DNA of 64,000 nt. It comes from Paracentrotus lividus. Lineage: Eukaryota; Echinodermata; Echinoidea; Camarodonta; Echinidae. Shown one piece after another: positions 48,322 through 60,542 of the stretch. The DNA is taken from positions 31,913,317 to 31,977,316 of the forward strand of contig CALNVZ010003433.1 of the NCBI GenBank assembly GCA_940671915.1, given 5' to 3'. A program made the translations under genes and the position numbers. The first letter of the stretch is position 1, and each line of letters begins with the position of its first letter. Under the pieces are notes generated by a model. That model saw nothing but the letters and a program-made list of their open reading frames with translations. It was not told where the DNA came from and searched no databases.

Positions 48322-50562
48322 GGGTTGGGCAAATAATACTTTTTTCTGAGAAGTTATATCAAACAAGTTGTTTTCTATAGTAAAATTTGTATGTAGAATC
48401 CAAAAATGACAATTTTTTTGTTACGATGATGTTCTGACGTCGCTAAAGTACAAAAAACCGAAATAGTGTATTTTTCCCATTCATCTCACGCACATTTACA
48501 GGTTAAAACGGTTTTATTTTGTTCTTCTATGAGATTTTGATGGTCTACAAACTCAAATCTGAACAATTTATATGACCTAATGTACCTAGTATGCAACGGT
48601 GTCGATTTGTTTTGGCGATTTGGGGGGGGGGATGATCGTCGATATTCCTCTTTTCTTCAATGTGAACCATATATGGATATTATACTAGTATGATCGCAGT
48701 GTCATTGTTAGGGGTGGGGTAATGCTTGTATACACACATGCATATAAATATTGAACAAATGTAGGCCTATTGTATAATGCGAGCGCGAAGCGCGAGCTTG
48801 AAAATTTCTCAATAATAGAGACATAAAAGAGGTGCATTTGTAGCATAATGCGAGCGCGAAACGAGGAAGTGGCTTTAACTGGATTTGTAAAGGAAGGGTG
48901 ATGATTTAACGGCTACAGATAACACCACAATGCATGCATGTGAGTATCTACTATAGAACATATTTTCATATCATCATTATGCTGCAGACGCGAAAGCGCC
49001 GAGCTGAAATTTTCTTAATAATTAGTGACATGAAATGGGTATTATATTTGTAGAAAGCAAACGCAAAACGAGGAAGGGGTTTTTCTGGTTTATTAAGGAT
49101 GGGCCATCATGATGATCTATTGTCTATAGATATACCACAAATGTACATATTATTGCATACGAGCACTTTTATAATTGTCGAATTCATAGGGCTGTAATTT
49201 GCGAGCGCGAAGCGCTAGCTTAAAAATTTCTCAATTGTATTGACTGAGACATGTATTTGTAGAGTTACAGCATGATGGAGGGCCAGGGGGCTTTAAGTTG
49301 TTGATTACGGCACCTCATGACGTTGATGCAACAACACGCAAATTAATTATAGAATATGAGGAATTCCAGTTTGGGTAATATTATGCGGCGCCGAAGCGCG
49401 AGCTGAAAATTTTTCTCAATAATAGTGACCTGATGAAGAATCCCCTGACGGAGGAGGGAGTTTGTGTTTTAAACGTTACCTCGTGACGTTAATACATATG
49501 CATAAAAGATGAAAAAATCAAGTTGCAGTTATGCACTATCTATATAATATGCGGAGACGCGAAGCGCAGAGCTGAAAATTTTTAGGCATTTTTAACATCT
49601 GAAGTAAAGGTAGCGACTAATTTGAAAAGAGGGAATTTAGCCCCCGGAGATAGTGGAAGATGTTTATATAATCAATGGTCCGAGTCCAAAAAATGTTACC
49701 TTGTCGATGAAGAGCGAGATAAGCGTTACAGACTCTTCATTTTCATATTTATTTTATCAAACCATCGTGGTATTTATGAAATAACTCTTATTCGGTCTCC
49801 TGATTATCATCGTAATTAGAATTATTTTTTTTTCTTCAATTGTGAATAGTGAAACATCTACGCTTGCATTATCTACACAGTTTTGTGTATTACATGATTA
49901 CTAAAATATATCAGGCACACACGAGAAAGATTAACGAAGAGTGAGAATTTTGAGTTTGAATGTCCAGAAAACATGCAATTTAGAACTGCAACATAATATA
50001 ATAATGTCATTAAAAGGGTTTTATATTGATAAACGAATTTGTAATGGGTAAATTTAATAAAGCATCTTAAATATGATATTTTTATTTTCTTGATATCAAA
50101 AATGGGGGGGGGAGAATTGTAACACCATCCCCCCACCGAAATTATTGGGGGATGCATCCCCCCCTCTCCCCCACAAATCGACACCCATGCTAAGTATGTG
50201 TTATAGGTATATTAGTGATTTTGAATATGAAGGTGATTTTTGCTCACATTGACTGAAACTAACTAAAACTACACTAACAGTTAACTTAGGTTGGATCAAT
50301 CATGTTGGATTAATCATGTTGGGTTCGCTGACACTCAATCCATATAAAAACGTAATAAAAGTGGTTATTACCTACAAAAAGTGTGACTAAAATTGGGCAA
50401 CATACACACATATCGGCAGGCCAAATATTTCTTTTTTTTTTTTGCACTTTAGCGACGTAAGACGTCATCGTACGCAAAAATAATTGTCATTTTCAGTTTC
50501 TACATCGAATTTCACTGCAGAAACAACTCGTTTGAAAAAAAAAGTTGAGATTCGCCCAACCC
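48322..50562. mobile_element. 2.2-kb element with ~140-bp inverted ends, holding GCGAGCGCGAAGCGCGAGC repeats
   Basis: The left end (GGGTTGGGCAAAT at 48322) and right end (GCCCAACCC ending 50562) are inverse copies over ~140 bp. Both contain AATGACAATT, TACGATGA(T/C)GT, and (T)CGTCGCTAAAGT(A/G)CAAAAAA. Inside, the GC-rich word recurs near 48778, 48847, 48985, 49200, 49385 and 49553, mostly followed by (T/C)(T)GAAAATTTCTCAATAAT-type text. The only frame above 100 codons (49873-50184, minus) and the shorter 49622-49819 are not recognised. Confidence 0.7.
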
Positions 50563-52270
50563 TACTTATATCTTTACAATAATGTAGTTCTTAGTTTAGG
50601 GTGTAACCATTATATGGCTAAATTAATCATTAGTTTACGGATATAAACTTTGCTTGAAAGAGGGAAAGATCCAGCACCTTTCCGGTCGAGCACAACTATC
50701 AAAAATGGCTGACTGACAGAAAAAAAAACTTAGCAGGAAGTTTCGTTAGTCATACCATATATTTAGATATAACAGATATATATGTATAATATATTTGTAC
50801 ATAAACAATACATGTAAACAGTTTCATGACTTTTACTGATAATCCCCACCTCCCCAAAATTGTTCTTTCTTCATCAAATTTGTTCCAGTAATAACTGAGT
50901 CTTGTCTGGTACTTTTTTTTTTTACCACAATAAGGTGTCCAACGATGACGTATCATATGATAACGGTCGAGTATGAAAAAGTGGCTCTTCAAAATATCAC
51001 ATTATTTTTTAAAAAGAAAAATGCGATTATTAACCTCAATGCTATAATTTCACTTGGAAAATGATATCTCAATTTCCTCAATTCAAAATAGTTATGTCTC
51101 TCTCTATTATATATTATTTTACTTTATAGTATTTTATATTACTATTAATTTATTACACATATTTCTTTCTTTTTTTCACTCGATTTGGGTTTCATCGTAT
51201 AACCAGTCGTTATTCGGACAATAAATTAAATCTCAGAAAATTTTATTACAGATTTTTCCTGTCAACTTCGCACATATATCATTCAAAAGTTATAGTTTCA
51301 TATAGATTATTCAGATTCGTCAGTTTTAATCGTTTGGGCTTACCACCATTCAAATTTTTTTACCCCCCAAAAAGCCGTGGATCAGTTGTAATGTCAGTTA
51401 AAACAATGATTAATAGACATCCACTTTTTTCCGTTCAAAGTTTTGAAATGTGATGCTGACCTCCCAGGATGTACAAGCATATCTATCATGTCTATAGATA
51501 TCAAAATTAATGTGAGGCTCTGTAGTTTCCTTATAGTTGTGTAAATATAAATTGAATTGAATTAATTGAATTAGATTTCCAATAAGAGAATAAGACTTAC
51601 TGGGATTTGAAAGATAAATATAAGGTATATCAATGTTATAAAATGCGAAAATGTATAGAGAATAGAGGGAAACACAAAATATATGAATCCGCAATATGAA
51701 ATTCACATATGGAAATAACGCACCTTCACGAACTTGTAAGCACGTATTACATATCATTGGCCATGAAAATGGAATTGAATGTGGGTAAAATCAAATTGAA
51801 TACGCAAAATGGATTTAAAGAAAATCTTTTAAATGAATTATCTTAAAATAAATCTTCGTGCCTATGAACGAACTTGATACCACGCATTTCAAGTTTAAAA
51901 TTCCAATATCGATCGGAAGACCATGACGCTTGCAATTGAGCGCCATTTTTAATGCGTTGGCATAATTTGTTCTAGAATTATTAAAACACGCCTGTTAGTA
52001 TTTCTTTTTCTAGGCTTGAATCATAAAGACTGCTGATTATGAATAAACTTTGGGATATATATAGGACAAAGGCTTGAAATTTAAATATTAATATTAAAAT
52101 AATAAAGGAGTTGTATTCTATATATGTAGCTACCTTTGATGAATAAAGTACACATGTATGATACATATATAGATCCTTTGGGTAGTTTGAGCAGGCTTAT
52201 ACCACTATTAGTTATGCTGCTGGTAGTCAATAAAAATTGCCATGAATTATTTAATTTTCATTCAATTGTA
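50563..52270. other. Non-coding stretch
   Basis: AT-rich, no gene recognised. CAATTTCCTCAATTCA (51070) recurs as TCAATTTCCTCAATTCAC at 52485, and GTACATAAACAATA (50797) recurs at 52268, so a weak old duplication with 52260-52560 is possible. Confidence 0.35.
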
Positions 52271-52274
52271 CATA

Positions 52275-52277
<3 letters not shown>

Positions 52278-52326
<49 letters not shown>

Positions 52327-52563
52327 TTGTGACAAAGTAATCTGCCCACGATCGTAAAAATGTGTACACCGATATAGTCAAGTTCTAAAAGGAGACTCTT
52401 CAAACAGGTAAAATTATTAAATTCAACAAAAGTGGGAATATCATCCTCACTTCACTATAATAGAAATTGTGAAATAGTATTTTCAATTTCCTCAATTCAC
52501 TCCAGCTATCTCTTTCTATCTCTCTTGTCATAATATCTCTTCCTCTACCTCTCTTGTCCTAGA

Positions 52564-52605
<42 letters not shown>

Positions 52606-52610
52606 ACTCT
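52278..52610. repeat. (AT)n and (TC)n microsatellites
   Basis: (AT)n occupies 52279-52321 and (TC)n about 52563-52603, separated by ~240 bp of ordinary sequence. Confidence 0.95.
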
Positions 52611-53536
52611 CGCTGTTCTTTTTCTCTCTCTCTTTGTTGGGATTCTCGTTAGCACGTTGTTTAAAACTTAATATTAGTCTTTTTCAAGAGAATAAAGTCG
52701 TTAAATAAATTCAAAATATAAATTAGATAGGGAAAGTGCACGCAATGATTTTTACAATGAAGTGTTAACATTTCATTTCAATAGCAAAGATGCAGATAGT
52801 GTATCATGCGTTGTGTTGTGGGGAAAATATTTACTTGCCCGACCTAGCAATTGTTAATATACTATCTTATTATTATTGGATTAAGAATAAACTAACTTGG
52901 ATAAAAATCTCCCAATTTTCCCTTAATCAAGGGGAGGGTGTGGTTGCTTTTCTGATCATACTAACTGTACATAATGTACTCTTTTCAAATTAGCACATCG
53001 ATACACATAACCAAAAGACAAAGATTACATCAAACAGCACATTGGATTTATATTGAAAACATAAAGCAAAATCTTTCAAACGTATATTATCACTCAAACG
53101 AAATGTAGATATCAAAATAAAGAGGCTTTATACGGACAACAAAAAATATAAATAAATAGTTTATAGTTTACCAAGTACAAAATAGGGAACTTTTCGTTCG
53201 TTTTAACCGAATCATATTATGTTACATTGCAGGTATTGGTTAAAAAAAACATCTACCACATTTTAGTTGCTTGGAAGAAACGAAGAGCACCTTTTTACTT
53301 GATACGTAAAGATATCCCACTTCTAATGATACGATATATTAATTTCCAAAAGGCGCTAAATCAACCTTTATTAATTTTGGTTATTTTTAGTATTTCAAGA
53401 ATTTATCTTGAATAATCATTGTTCTGGATTTTTCTTTTTTGTCTGTAAGTAAAATATTATAGAAAGAAAAGTATAAAATAAATAATTGTTCAATTGCATT
53501 CTGCATTATGACTATTTGAGGAGAATCTAGAACTTC
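52611..53536. other. Non-coding stretch
   Basis: AT-rich with only short frames; nothing recognised. Confidence 0.35.
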
Positions 53537-53677
53537 AGGGGGGCATTTCATCAAAGGACTTGTCGGACGTTTTATCCGACAAACTGTTACAAGCTACTGA
53601 AATCCTTGCATCTGATTGGCTGAGAGCAAATTTGTCGGATAAAATGTCTGACAAGTCCTTTGATGAAATGCCCTCCT
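53537..53677. mobile_element. 141-bp MITE with ~45-bp inverted ends
   Basis: The left end AGGGGGGCATTTCATCAAAG and its continuation GGACTTGTCGGAC are matched by the inverse at the right end, with one or two mismatches. The centre contains TCTGATTGGCTGAGAGCAAA. The terminal word resembles the one that bounds 1406-2455. A CTTC repeat at both flanks is a possible target duplication. Confidence 0.88.
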
Positions 53678-54421
53678 GGCTTCGTGATAATTAACTAAAC
53701 CTTGTACAATTTAATTATACTAAAATGTCTTCGTAAATTTATCTCATTCATTTAAGTTTTAATGTAAAAGTTTATGGGACTTACACAAAAAGCGTAAATT
53801 GGAAATTTGAGAATTTTTGAGTAATTACTTTTTATAAGCACTAAGTGATAACTAGCTCTAATATTGCTTTTTACAGTTTAATAAATCTTGCTTAATCTGT
53901 ACATTTCAGAAGTTGATAGAACGAGTCTTTTCCTAAAACAAACGTGTCAATTTTTATTTTAAATCAAATATAGGAAAGAGTTGACACAAGACTACTCTTG
54001 AGGATGTTCGGGGAATTTCCCTCCAAACCCACTCTCTCTCTCAAATTAGATTGTGAGTGTGTATAAATCTGGCATATATATGTTTATAAAGCCTTACAAT
54101 AATATGGTAACGTAAAACACAAATCCTGTTTATTTATACTTAACTAAAAATCACTAATATATAAGGGCACTTGATGGTGGTCTGATCATTACAAACACAG
54201 AAGCCAACAATGCAGGTGTGCTAAGTTTTTAGTGAAACCATTACTCTCTCTCGAGTTAGATACAAGTACTTGCCGGAAAAGTTATCAAGCCGTCTGAAAG
54301 ATAAAAAGCTGTTGGAGCTGGTCTTGAGATTTAAGAGGACCGTAGATTTATTTTAAAGGATTCCCTCTTGCGAATGCACATATCATCGTTTGGAGATTTT
54401 TTATTTCACATCGAGCTGAAA
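53678..54421. promoter_or_regulatory. Putative upstream region of the IL-17-like gene at 54422
   Basis: It precedes the candidate start exon. CTCTCTCTCAAATTAGAT (54030) and CTCTCTCTCGAGTTAGAT (54245) are a repeated word. No TATA box or named binding site is convincing. The assignment is by position only. Confidence 0.25.
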
Positions 54422-57400
54422 ATGGTAATTACATTTTGTTTTCTCCTTTCTCTTTTTTTTCTTCGTAATGTTTTCATTTCTGAAAATGTTCATGCTATAG
54501 AATAATTTTAATAACGTATGTATAACAGAATGTGTATTTCTTTTTTATCACCCTCTCACCCTCTCTTTCTCTTTTTTTGAAGCTCCATTTCACTCTTTCA
54601 TTTTCTTTTTGTTGATATATTTTTATTATTATTATTATAGAATCGCCTTTATATCAAAGTGGATTCCCTTAAATAATATCAATCTGTACACACTCTCTAA
54701 TTCACTGTAAGTAAAATTATGATCAAATGAAAGGGGTAAGGACAGTCATGCTCCTGGTATCTAGAAATTATTTTCAATACTTGAAAAACTGAAAAAAAAT
54801 CGCTATATTCACTTTTGGAAAAGGCGTTACATGTTATGGAAAAAGTAATAGTAAAAGACGCATTTTAATAAAATTTTCAATAAAAAGATAAATGTTTTAA
54901 ATAAAAATGAAAATAATAATAACGCTCAATTTTAATATAGCGCAAATTACCATGAAGATACACAGCATTTTTATGTGAACCAAGTGACATGCCATATAAA
55001 ACATTACTCACGTGGTGATCAAGCTTACACTTAGAGCAATTCGAGTAAACCACCAAACCTATGCCCCCCCCCCCCCACCATGAAAGATACCACCTCCGCC
55101 ATCACTTCCAAATAGCATGCAGTAGGATGCTCGACCTGTTATCTGACCGCTGATGACGTCATACGTTTTCGCAATCATGTCTCGTCTATTTTCTAAAGGT
55201 CTATCTTTACTAGAAAGTAAGAGGAATTTCCCGATAAAATCATGGATTGATACTAAAAAGGGAATCCAAATGTTTTTATAATAGGCATGTGAAGTATTTT
55301 AGAGTTTAAATATTGAAATTGTAGCTGATTTCATGAAATAAAAACCACTTAGAGGAGAAATTCATAAACAATATGTTCGTTAAAATAATTGGAAAGTACA
55401 ATTTGGCCGAAACTAGTGAAAGCTATTTAACGTTTCCTGTTGTTTCTCTGTAGTATATTAGATAGGCATTGGCTGTATAAATATACTAGTGATGTCAATG
55501 TAAGTAATTAATATTGCATCAGTATAAACATTATCTTGTTGCATTTCCCTTTTCATTACATTATCTTGCATAAGCGACTGAGGTATATTTATAGGGAAAT
55601 AAGTGAATGTTTTGTTCATTGCCATGGCATCAGTAGTTATTGGATCAAATTTACATAGATAAGGTTTCCTTTTCCCTTCTGTTATCTTGTAAAACTGCCC
55701 ATAGTTTATTTACGATTAAAAGTTTTGCATGGCTACGGCAACAATAGCAAATTCATGATGCTATTTAGTTTTACCCTGCATTAAAAAAAAAAATAAAAAA
55801 AATAAGTAGGCCTAGTAGTAAAACAATTTCGTCATCACTAAGGATGAAATCGACATTACATCTCAATACGAATTTAAACTAAAAATGTTGTCCTTTCATT
55901 TTAATTTAGGAGATGCCTCGATCAATCCCCATGGTGTTACTCGTGCTGGCTGTCATGACGTCATATTGCCAGTCCTTTTCTGTAAGAAGACATCGTCATG
56001 AAACGGAGTTAGACTCTACCGTCCAGTCGTCACCACCAAGCTACAATTCCAATGACATTAAAAGCATATCAGACTTGGTGCAACAGTCGTTGTCCGTCAC
56101 CATGCAACACACGATCGCTTCCGGTGAGGAGTCCGCATTGGATGGGGATAATGCGGGAAAAGAAATACTTTCTAAAAGTGACCTTTTTGAGGAAATAAAG
56201 GAAGTAATCTCCTTGGCAGAGAACCGCAGCTCTGAAGACGTCCCGAAAATAGACACCAGCTCCGGAAACTCTCTCTCTTACACATCCTCTACAGGAGATA
56301 TAAATAGAGCATCTGATTTGGAAGCAATGGCTATCCAATTATCTCAAACAGCTCCCTCTGCTGTTCGTAGGCGGCGGCAAGCCGACACTTCCACCTGTCG
56401 TACTCCTTCTGAAGAAGAGCTCACTGCTATGATTGCACTCCACACGGGTCTTGTGCACAGGAGTGACAACATAGCACATGAGTATGTGCATGATGTGGAC
56501 AACATGTGTAATAACTCATTCCCGAGCACTCTAGAGAGGAGTACAGATGTGGAAGACAGAGCACTGTGCCCATTTGTCTTCGAAACAGATAGTGATGTTA
56601 ATAGGTAAGCTTCTCTCCCCTCTTGCATTTTTCATCTCATCTTATATAGTTTTAATTATAGTCTAAGGAAAATCTGATTACAGAAATTACGAATGATATT
56701 ATATTCATATAACTAATTAAATTATTTGTTAAAGCAACTAAGATAATTTAGATCCAAATATCAAAATGAAATACATGTTTTCAATTAATCAACTCCTAAT
56801 ATATTTTCCGTGTTCCTTCGAGATGTAATTAAGTTCTGGCCTTCCTTCCACTGCTTCAAAATACTATAGGCCTACATGTTTGATTCAGTGATAATTAAAT
56901 GAATTATTATCTAAAGGAACGGGGTTAACCCTGTTGTATTTATGGGAACGATATAGTTCAAAAGTCAATGGGTTAACCTATTCTGTTTCTATATATAGGT
57001 TCCCACGTGATATCAACTATGCGAAATGCCAGTGCACCAAGTGCATTCACCCGTATAATCGCACCCACCCCTTCCTCGGAGGACGTTTCGGCTGCATGCC
57101 CATCGAACGTCAGATGGTAACACTAAGACGCGGACCATGTGTGAATGGTACCTACACGTAAGTCCATAATTTTATGTGTTAATTAGAATTTTGGGGTATA
57201 ATAATAGGAGATCATTAGGAACAATACCCATGGGCATGTCCATGATTTAAAAAAAAAGGGGGTGCAGTTGACAGTTTTCTGACGTTGTGTTTGAAGATGG
57301 GTTTTCCTGATGATGCAGTCACATAGACACTTACATTGAGTTACGTCCGGTAGCGTCCAAAAATGATTTTCTTTTTCTTGCGGATTCCCACGGATACCTT

Positions 57401-58081
57401 CACGTCATAGTCAACAGTGGAAATAGTGATAATTTCGTTCATCCGATAAAACAAATAAATACATAACTAACGTATGTGTCTGTGTGACTGTATAGCATAA
57501 GAAGGAATCTCCAATAATCCCACGTTTCTTGTAATTTGAAGCTGCATTCTTTACCTCTGTTAAAGGTCATGATATACCTTAACCCTAATTTGTCCTGGTG
57601 TGTTTTTTGTGTGCAAGGAGCTTTGCCCTCAGTACTTCATGACCCTTTTTTGAAATCTTGTGCATTATTTTAAGACCAAATCTCCAACTCCCGGGTATAC
57701 GGTGCCAGAGTAACGCATAGTTTTGTATTTGTGCGTCAGTCCAAAAATTTCTCAAAAACATGATTGCAGATACTATGTCAATAGATAGTATCTGAATAAT
57801 ACTCTTCTAATTTGATGACGTTATGACAATTTGTATTGTATTGTTTCTGTTGGAAATTAATAAAATTCAATCTGAATCTGGATACGAATTGTGTTTTCAG
57901 CTTAGATTCATAAATTATTTTCATACATATTGAAAATACTATATTTATTCCATTTGTGTTACATAACGTCACTCATCTTGATAATTGTTATTTGTTTGCC
58001 TTATTATCTATATGCAGATATGAAAAACAAACGACAACCATTCCTGTTGCCTGTGTTTGTGCCAAAGAAGCAGAGGGCTGA
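54422..58081 (+). CDS. Interleukin-17-like cytokine with long pro-domain and furin site
   Basis: This is the best-preserved IL-17 gene in the window. Coding exons are 55913-56604, 56999-57157 and 58018-58081 (stop TGA), all GT-AG with matching phases, giving 304 codons from the ATG at 55913. An upstream ATG just before a GTAATT donor (54422-54424) could be the start exon and would add Met-Glu; this is less certain. Residues 7-22 are a signal peptide (MVLLVLAVMTSYCQSF). Residues ~23-151 are a Ser/Asp/Glu-rich pro-region, and RRRR at ~152-155 is a furin-type site. The mature part has ten cysteines, including C219 in RALCPF, C241/C243/C246 in KCQCTKC, C263, C278 in LRRGPC, and C297/C299 in IPVACVC. 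The motif RFPRDIN is canonical. N-glycosylation sites include NRT and NGT. The usual CPW is CPF here. Confidence 0.92.
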
Positions 58082-58610
58082 TCACGTGACTGGGGATGCA
58101 CAGGACATATATAAATTTATTAATATTGTTTATTTATGAAAGTGTGTGAAATGAAATGTGATGGTAAAACCACTGATAATTTATTACAAGGCAATAATTT
58201 ACAACGTATTTATATTTAATATTTATTCTAATATATTGAACTATTTATATTCTCTTCTATCATTTCTGTGAAATGACATATGCTGGTACATTGCTATCCA
58301 AAGTTCTTGTTCTTTCATGGACATACACGTTAAAAACTATGGTTATTTATTAATCATGAAAAAAATGTAAGCACTTATAGTGCTCTTATATCCAATTTGC
58401 CGAAGTCAATGGCATTTGAATATACTTCCGTATTTCCTGACTGTGTGTCATTTGATGTATTATATATTATATTGGTATGGTCATTGTATCACTATTCCTA
58501 TTTATATATTCGTGTTATCACATATTCATTTAAAGGAATTGAGATAACACACAATCTGTGCCCTGTAACATAAAAGATTTAAGCAGTCTGTGATTAAACA
58601 GTATACTTAA
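58082..58610 (+). promoter_or_regulatory. AU-rich 3' region after the IL-17-like gene
   Basis: Directly after the stop codon the sequence has repeated ATTTA pentamers within A/T runs (TGTTTATTTATGAA, TATTTATATTTAATATTTATT, CTATTTATATT, GTTATTTATTAAT, CTATTTATATATT). Such AU-rich elements typically destabilise cytokine mRNAs. No AATAAA signal is unambiguous, so the 3' end is unknown. AT-rich background could produce some of these by chance. Confidence 0.5.
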
Positions 58611-58626
58611 AGACATGAAAGAGTAA

Positions 58627-58868
58627 AGGCCTCGTCACACCGAGTCCGGTCCGGTGACCGGTACGGCAAACCGTCTCAAATCGCTCCATGAGCGATCCCA
58701 TAAAAACCGTACCGGTTGCCGTTCCGGCTAGTACAGCATAGCCCGTGTTTGTTGTGACCAGTCTCATTGCAATAGTACACGGCCGATTAATTTCGACCGT
58801 TTTTGCCCATTGATGAACCGGAACGGGCCCGTGCCGTGACCCGGACCGGACTCGGTGTGACGAGGCCT
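58627..58868. mobile_element. 242-bp PIF/Harbinger-type MITE with TAA target duplication
   Basis: The ends AGGCCTCGTCACACCGAGTC / GACTCGGTGTGACGAGGCCT are perfect inverse copies and extend inward through CCGGACC-type sequence. TAA flanks both sides (58624-58626 and 58869-58871). The interior is unusually GC-rich against the local background, with CCGGT-rich text. TWA duplications are typical of Harbinger elements; no transposase is present. Confidence 0.9.
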
Positions 58869-58871
58869 TAA

Positions 58872-60395
58872 GATGATTGTCTCACTTAATGTGTTACAGG
58901 GCTTTTATGTTAAGTAAACTTTTTTGTTTGTACTTCTGTATTAATTGAATTATTTCATATCTTAGGGAGATAGTAAAAAGTATTGTGATGCGATAGATAT
59001 TTCGCTTTAGCACAACAATTATTATATGCTATTCAGCTAAAGTATTACATTTCATTTACCGCTACATAAAACAATTAGTTAATGTTTAATGGTCGTATTA
59101 TGTCTGCAATTATGTTCACATTCGTTATGTCATGTTTTATAATAATGTTATTTATTATATTTCTTGTTTAAATCACTATTGTTATGTATAGTTATTGTAT
59201 GACGTTGTCAAGCTATCTTTATATCTTGAAATAATCTCAGTTGCTCATGTATGTACGTATGCATCATCAACTGGCCATGAATATTATTATTGTTACTCTG
59301 AAACCTTGACATGCTTTCCTTGTACAAAGTAAATTACACAATTTAGTCAACTTTAACCTAGTTAATACCTTTCTACCACGGATAATTTAGCACTTAAACT
59401 TAAATTTAAAAACACGATTATTTTCAAAATCGCCTTGTGTATAGGGGTTCAGCTAGTACTAATATAGATAAGTGTACATTATCTACCCCAAAATACATTA
59501 CACTACTTAATACATGCAATACATATATATATATATATACCCCAATAATTATGTTACCAAATTTAATCAATTACTTTTCCCCTCCAACATTTTATTTTTT
59601 CCAGAATTATAGTCGAATTTATGCACTTTATTATTAATAATTATTCCAAAAGATACTACTAGTATCTACTTATAACACATAGTCAATGGGAGCATTGGTC
59701 AGTTCGCTCTTGCTTTTAACGAAATAATGCATCCGGAGGTTATTCAGAACACTTCACGGAAATTGCTTTAAAAATCACAAACCTACCTCAAAAACTACGA
59801 CGAATCTAGCTGTTGATTTCTCCTCAAGGTAAATACTACAGTACAACCAACGTAATTATTTGTAGAGTGCATACATCGCCGCATAAGAATAATTCTCATC
59901 TAGGAAGAAATTGTTTGCAAAATGCAGGTAATTTACTTCAACATGATTTTTTTTAAAACATAAATAATGCAGTATATAGAGCTTACTCGTGGTAAATATT
60001 CATATGTATTGTATTTCAAATATTTCACTATTTTCCTCATGTTCTATCTTATCCGCTACAAGACCTTGATATTTAATAAACAATCTTTCAAAACATTTAT
60101 AACTAGTCTAGCGTCTGCTTTTAACGTGAATCACTCATTTGACTCACATTGTCTTTGGTTTATATACCCCCATCACACGTTCTTGTGTTCAAGTTGTTTT
60201 GAGCTTTATTGTGTGCGCAAATAATCTTTGGGATCGATCTTCGGCTCCAACAAAGATTGAAGGGCGCCATCCAAAGCTCAACTAGGAACCAACCATGTGT
60301 GCAAACAGTAAATTGCCAATTGGTCTAAACCCACCTTGACTAATGCCCATTGGATCTCATCCCAAATGGCCTAATTCCCTTTCGTCTACAACCAG
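58872..60395. other. Non-coding stretch ahead of the gap
   Basis: AT-rich, no gene recognised. A short (AT)n lies at 59522-59539. Just before the gap, 'ATTGG(T/A)TCTAA...CCCAAATGGCCTAATTCCC'-like text is a low-complexity repeat. Confidence 0.35.
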
Positions 60396-60495
60396 NNNNN
60401 NNNNNNNNNNNNNNNNNNNNNNNNNNNNNNNNNNNNNNNNNNNNNNNNNNNNNNNNNNNNNNNNNNNNNNNNNNNNNNNNNNNNNNNNNNNNNNN
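60396..60495. other. Assembly gap (100 N)
   Basis: A run of exactly 100 N, a common placeholder for an unknown gap size. It is followed directly by (TA)n, so the gap is probably a collapsed repeat. Confidence 0.99.
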
Positions 60496-60538
<43 letters not shown>

Positions 60539-60542
<4 letters not shown>

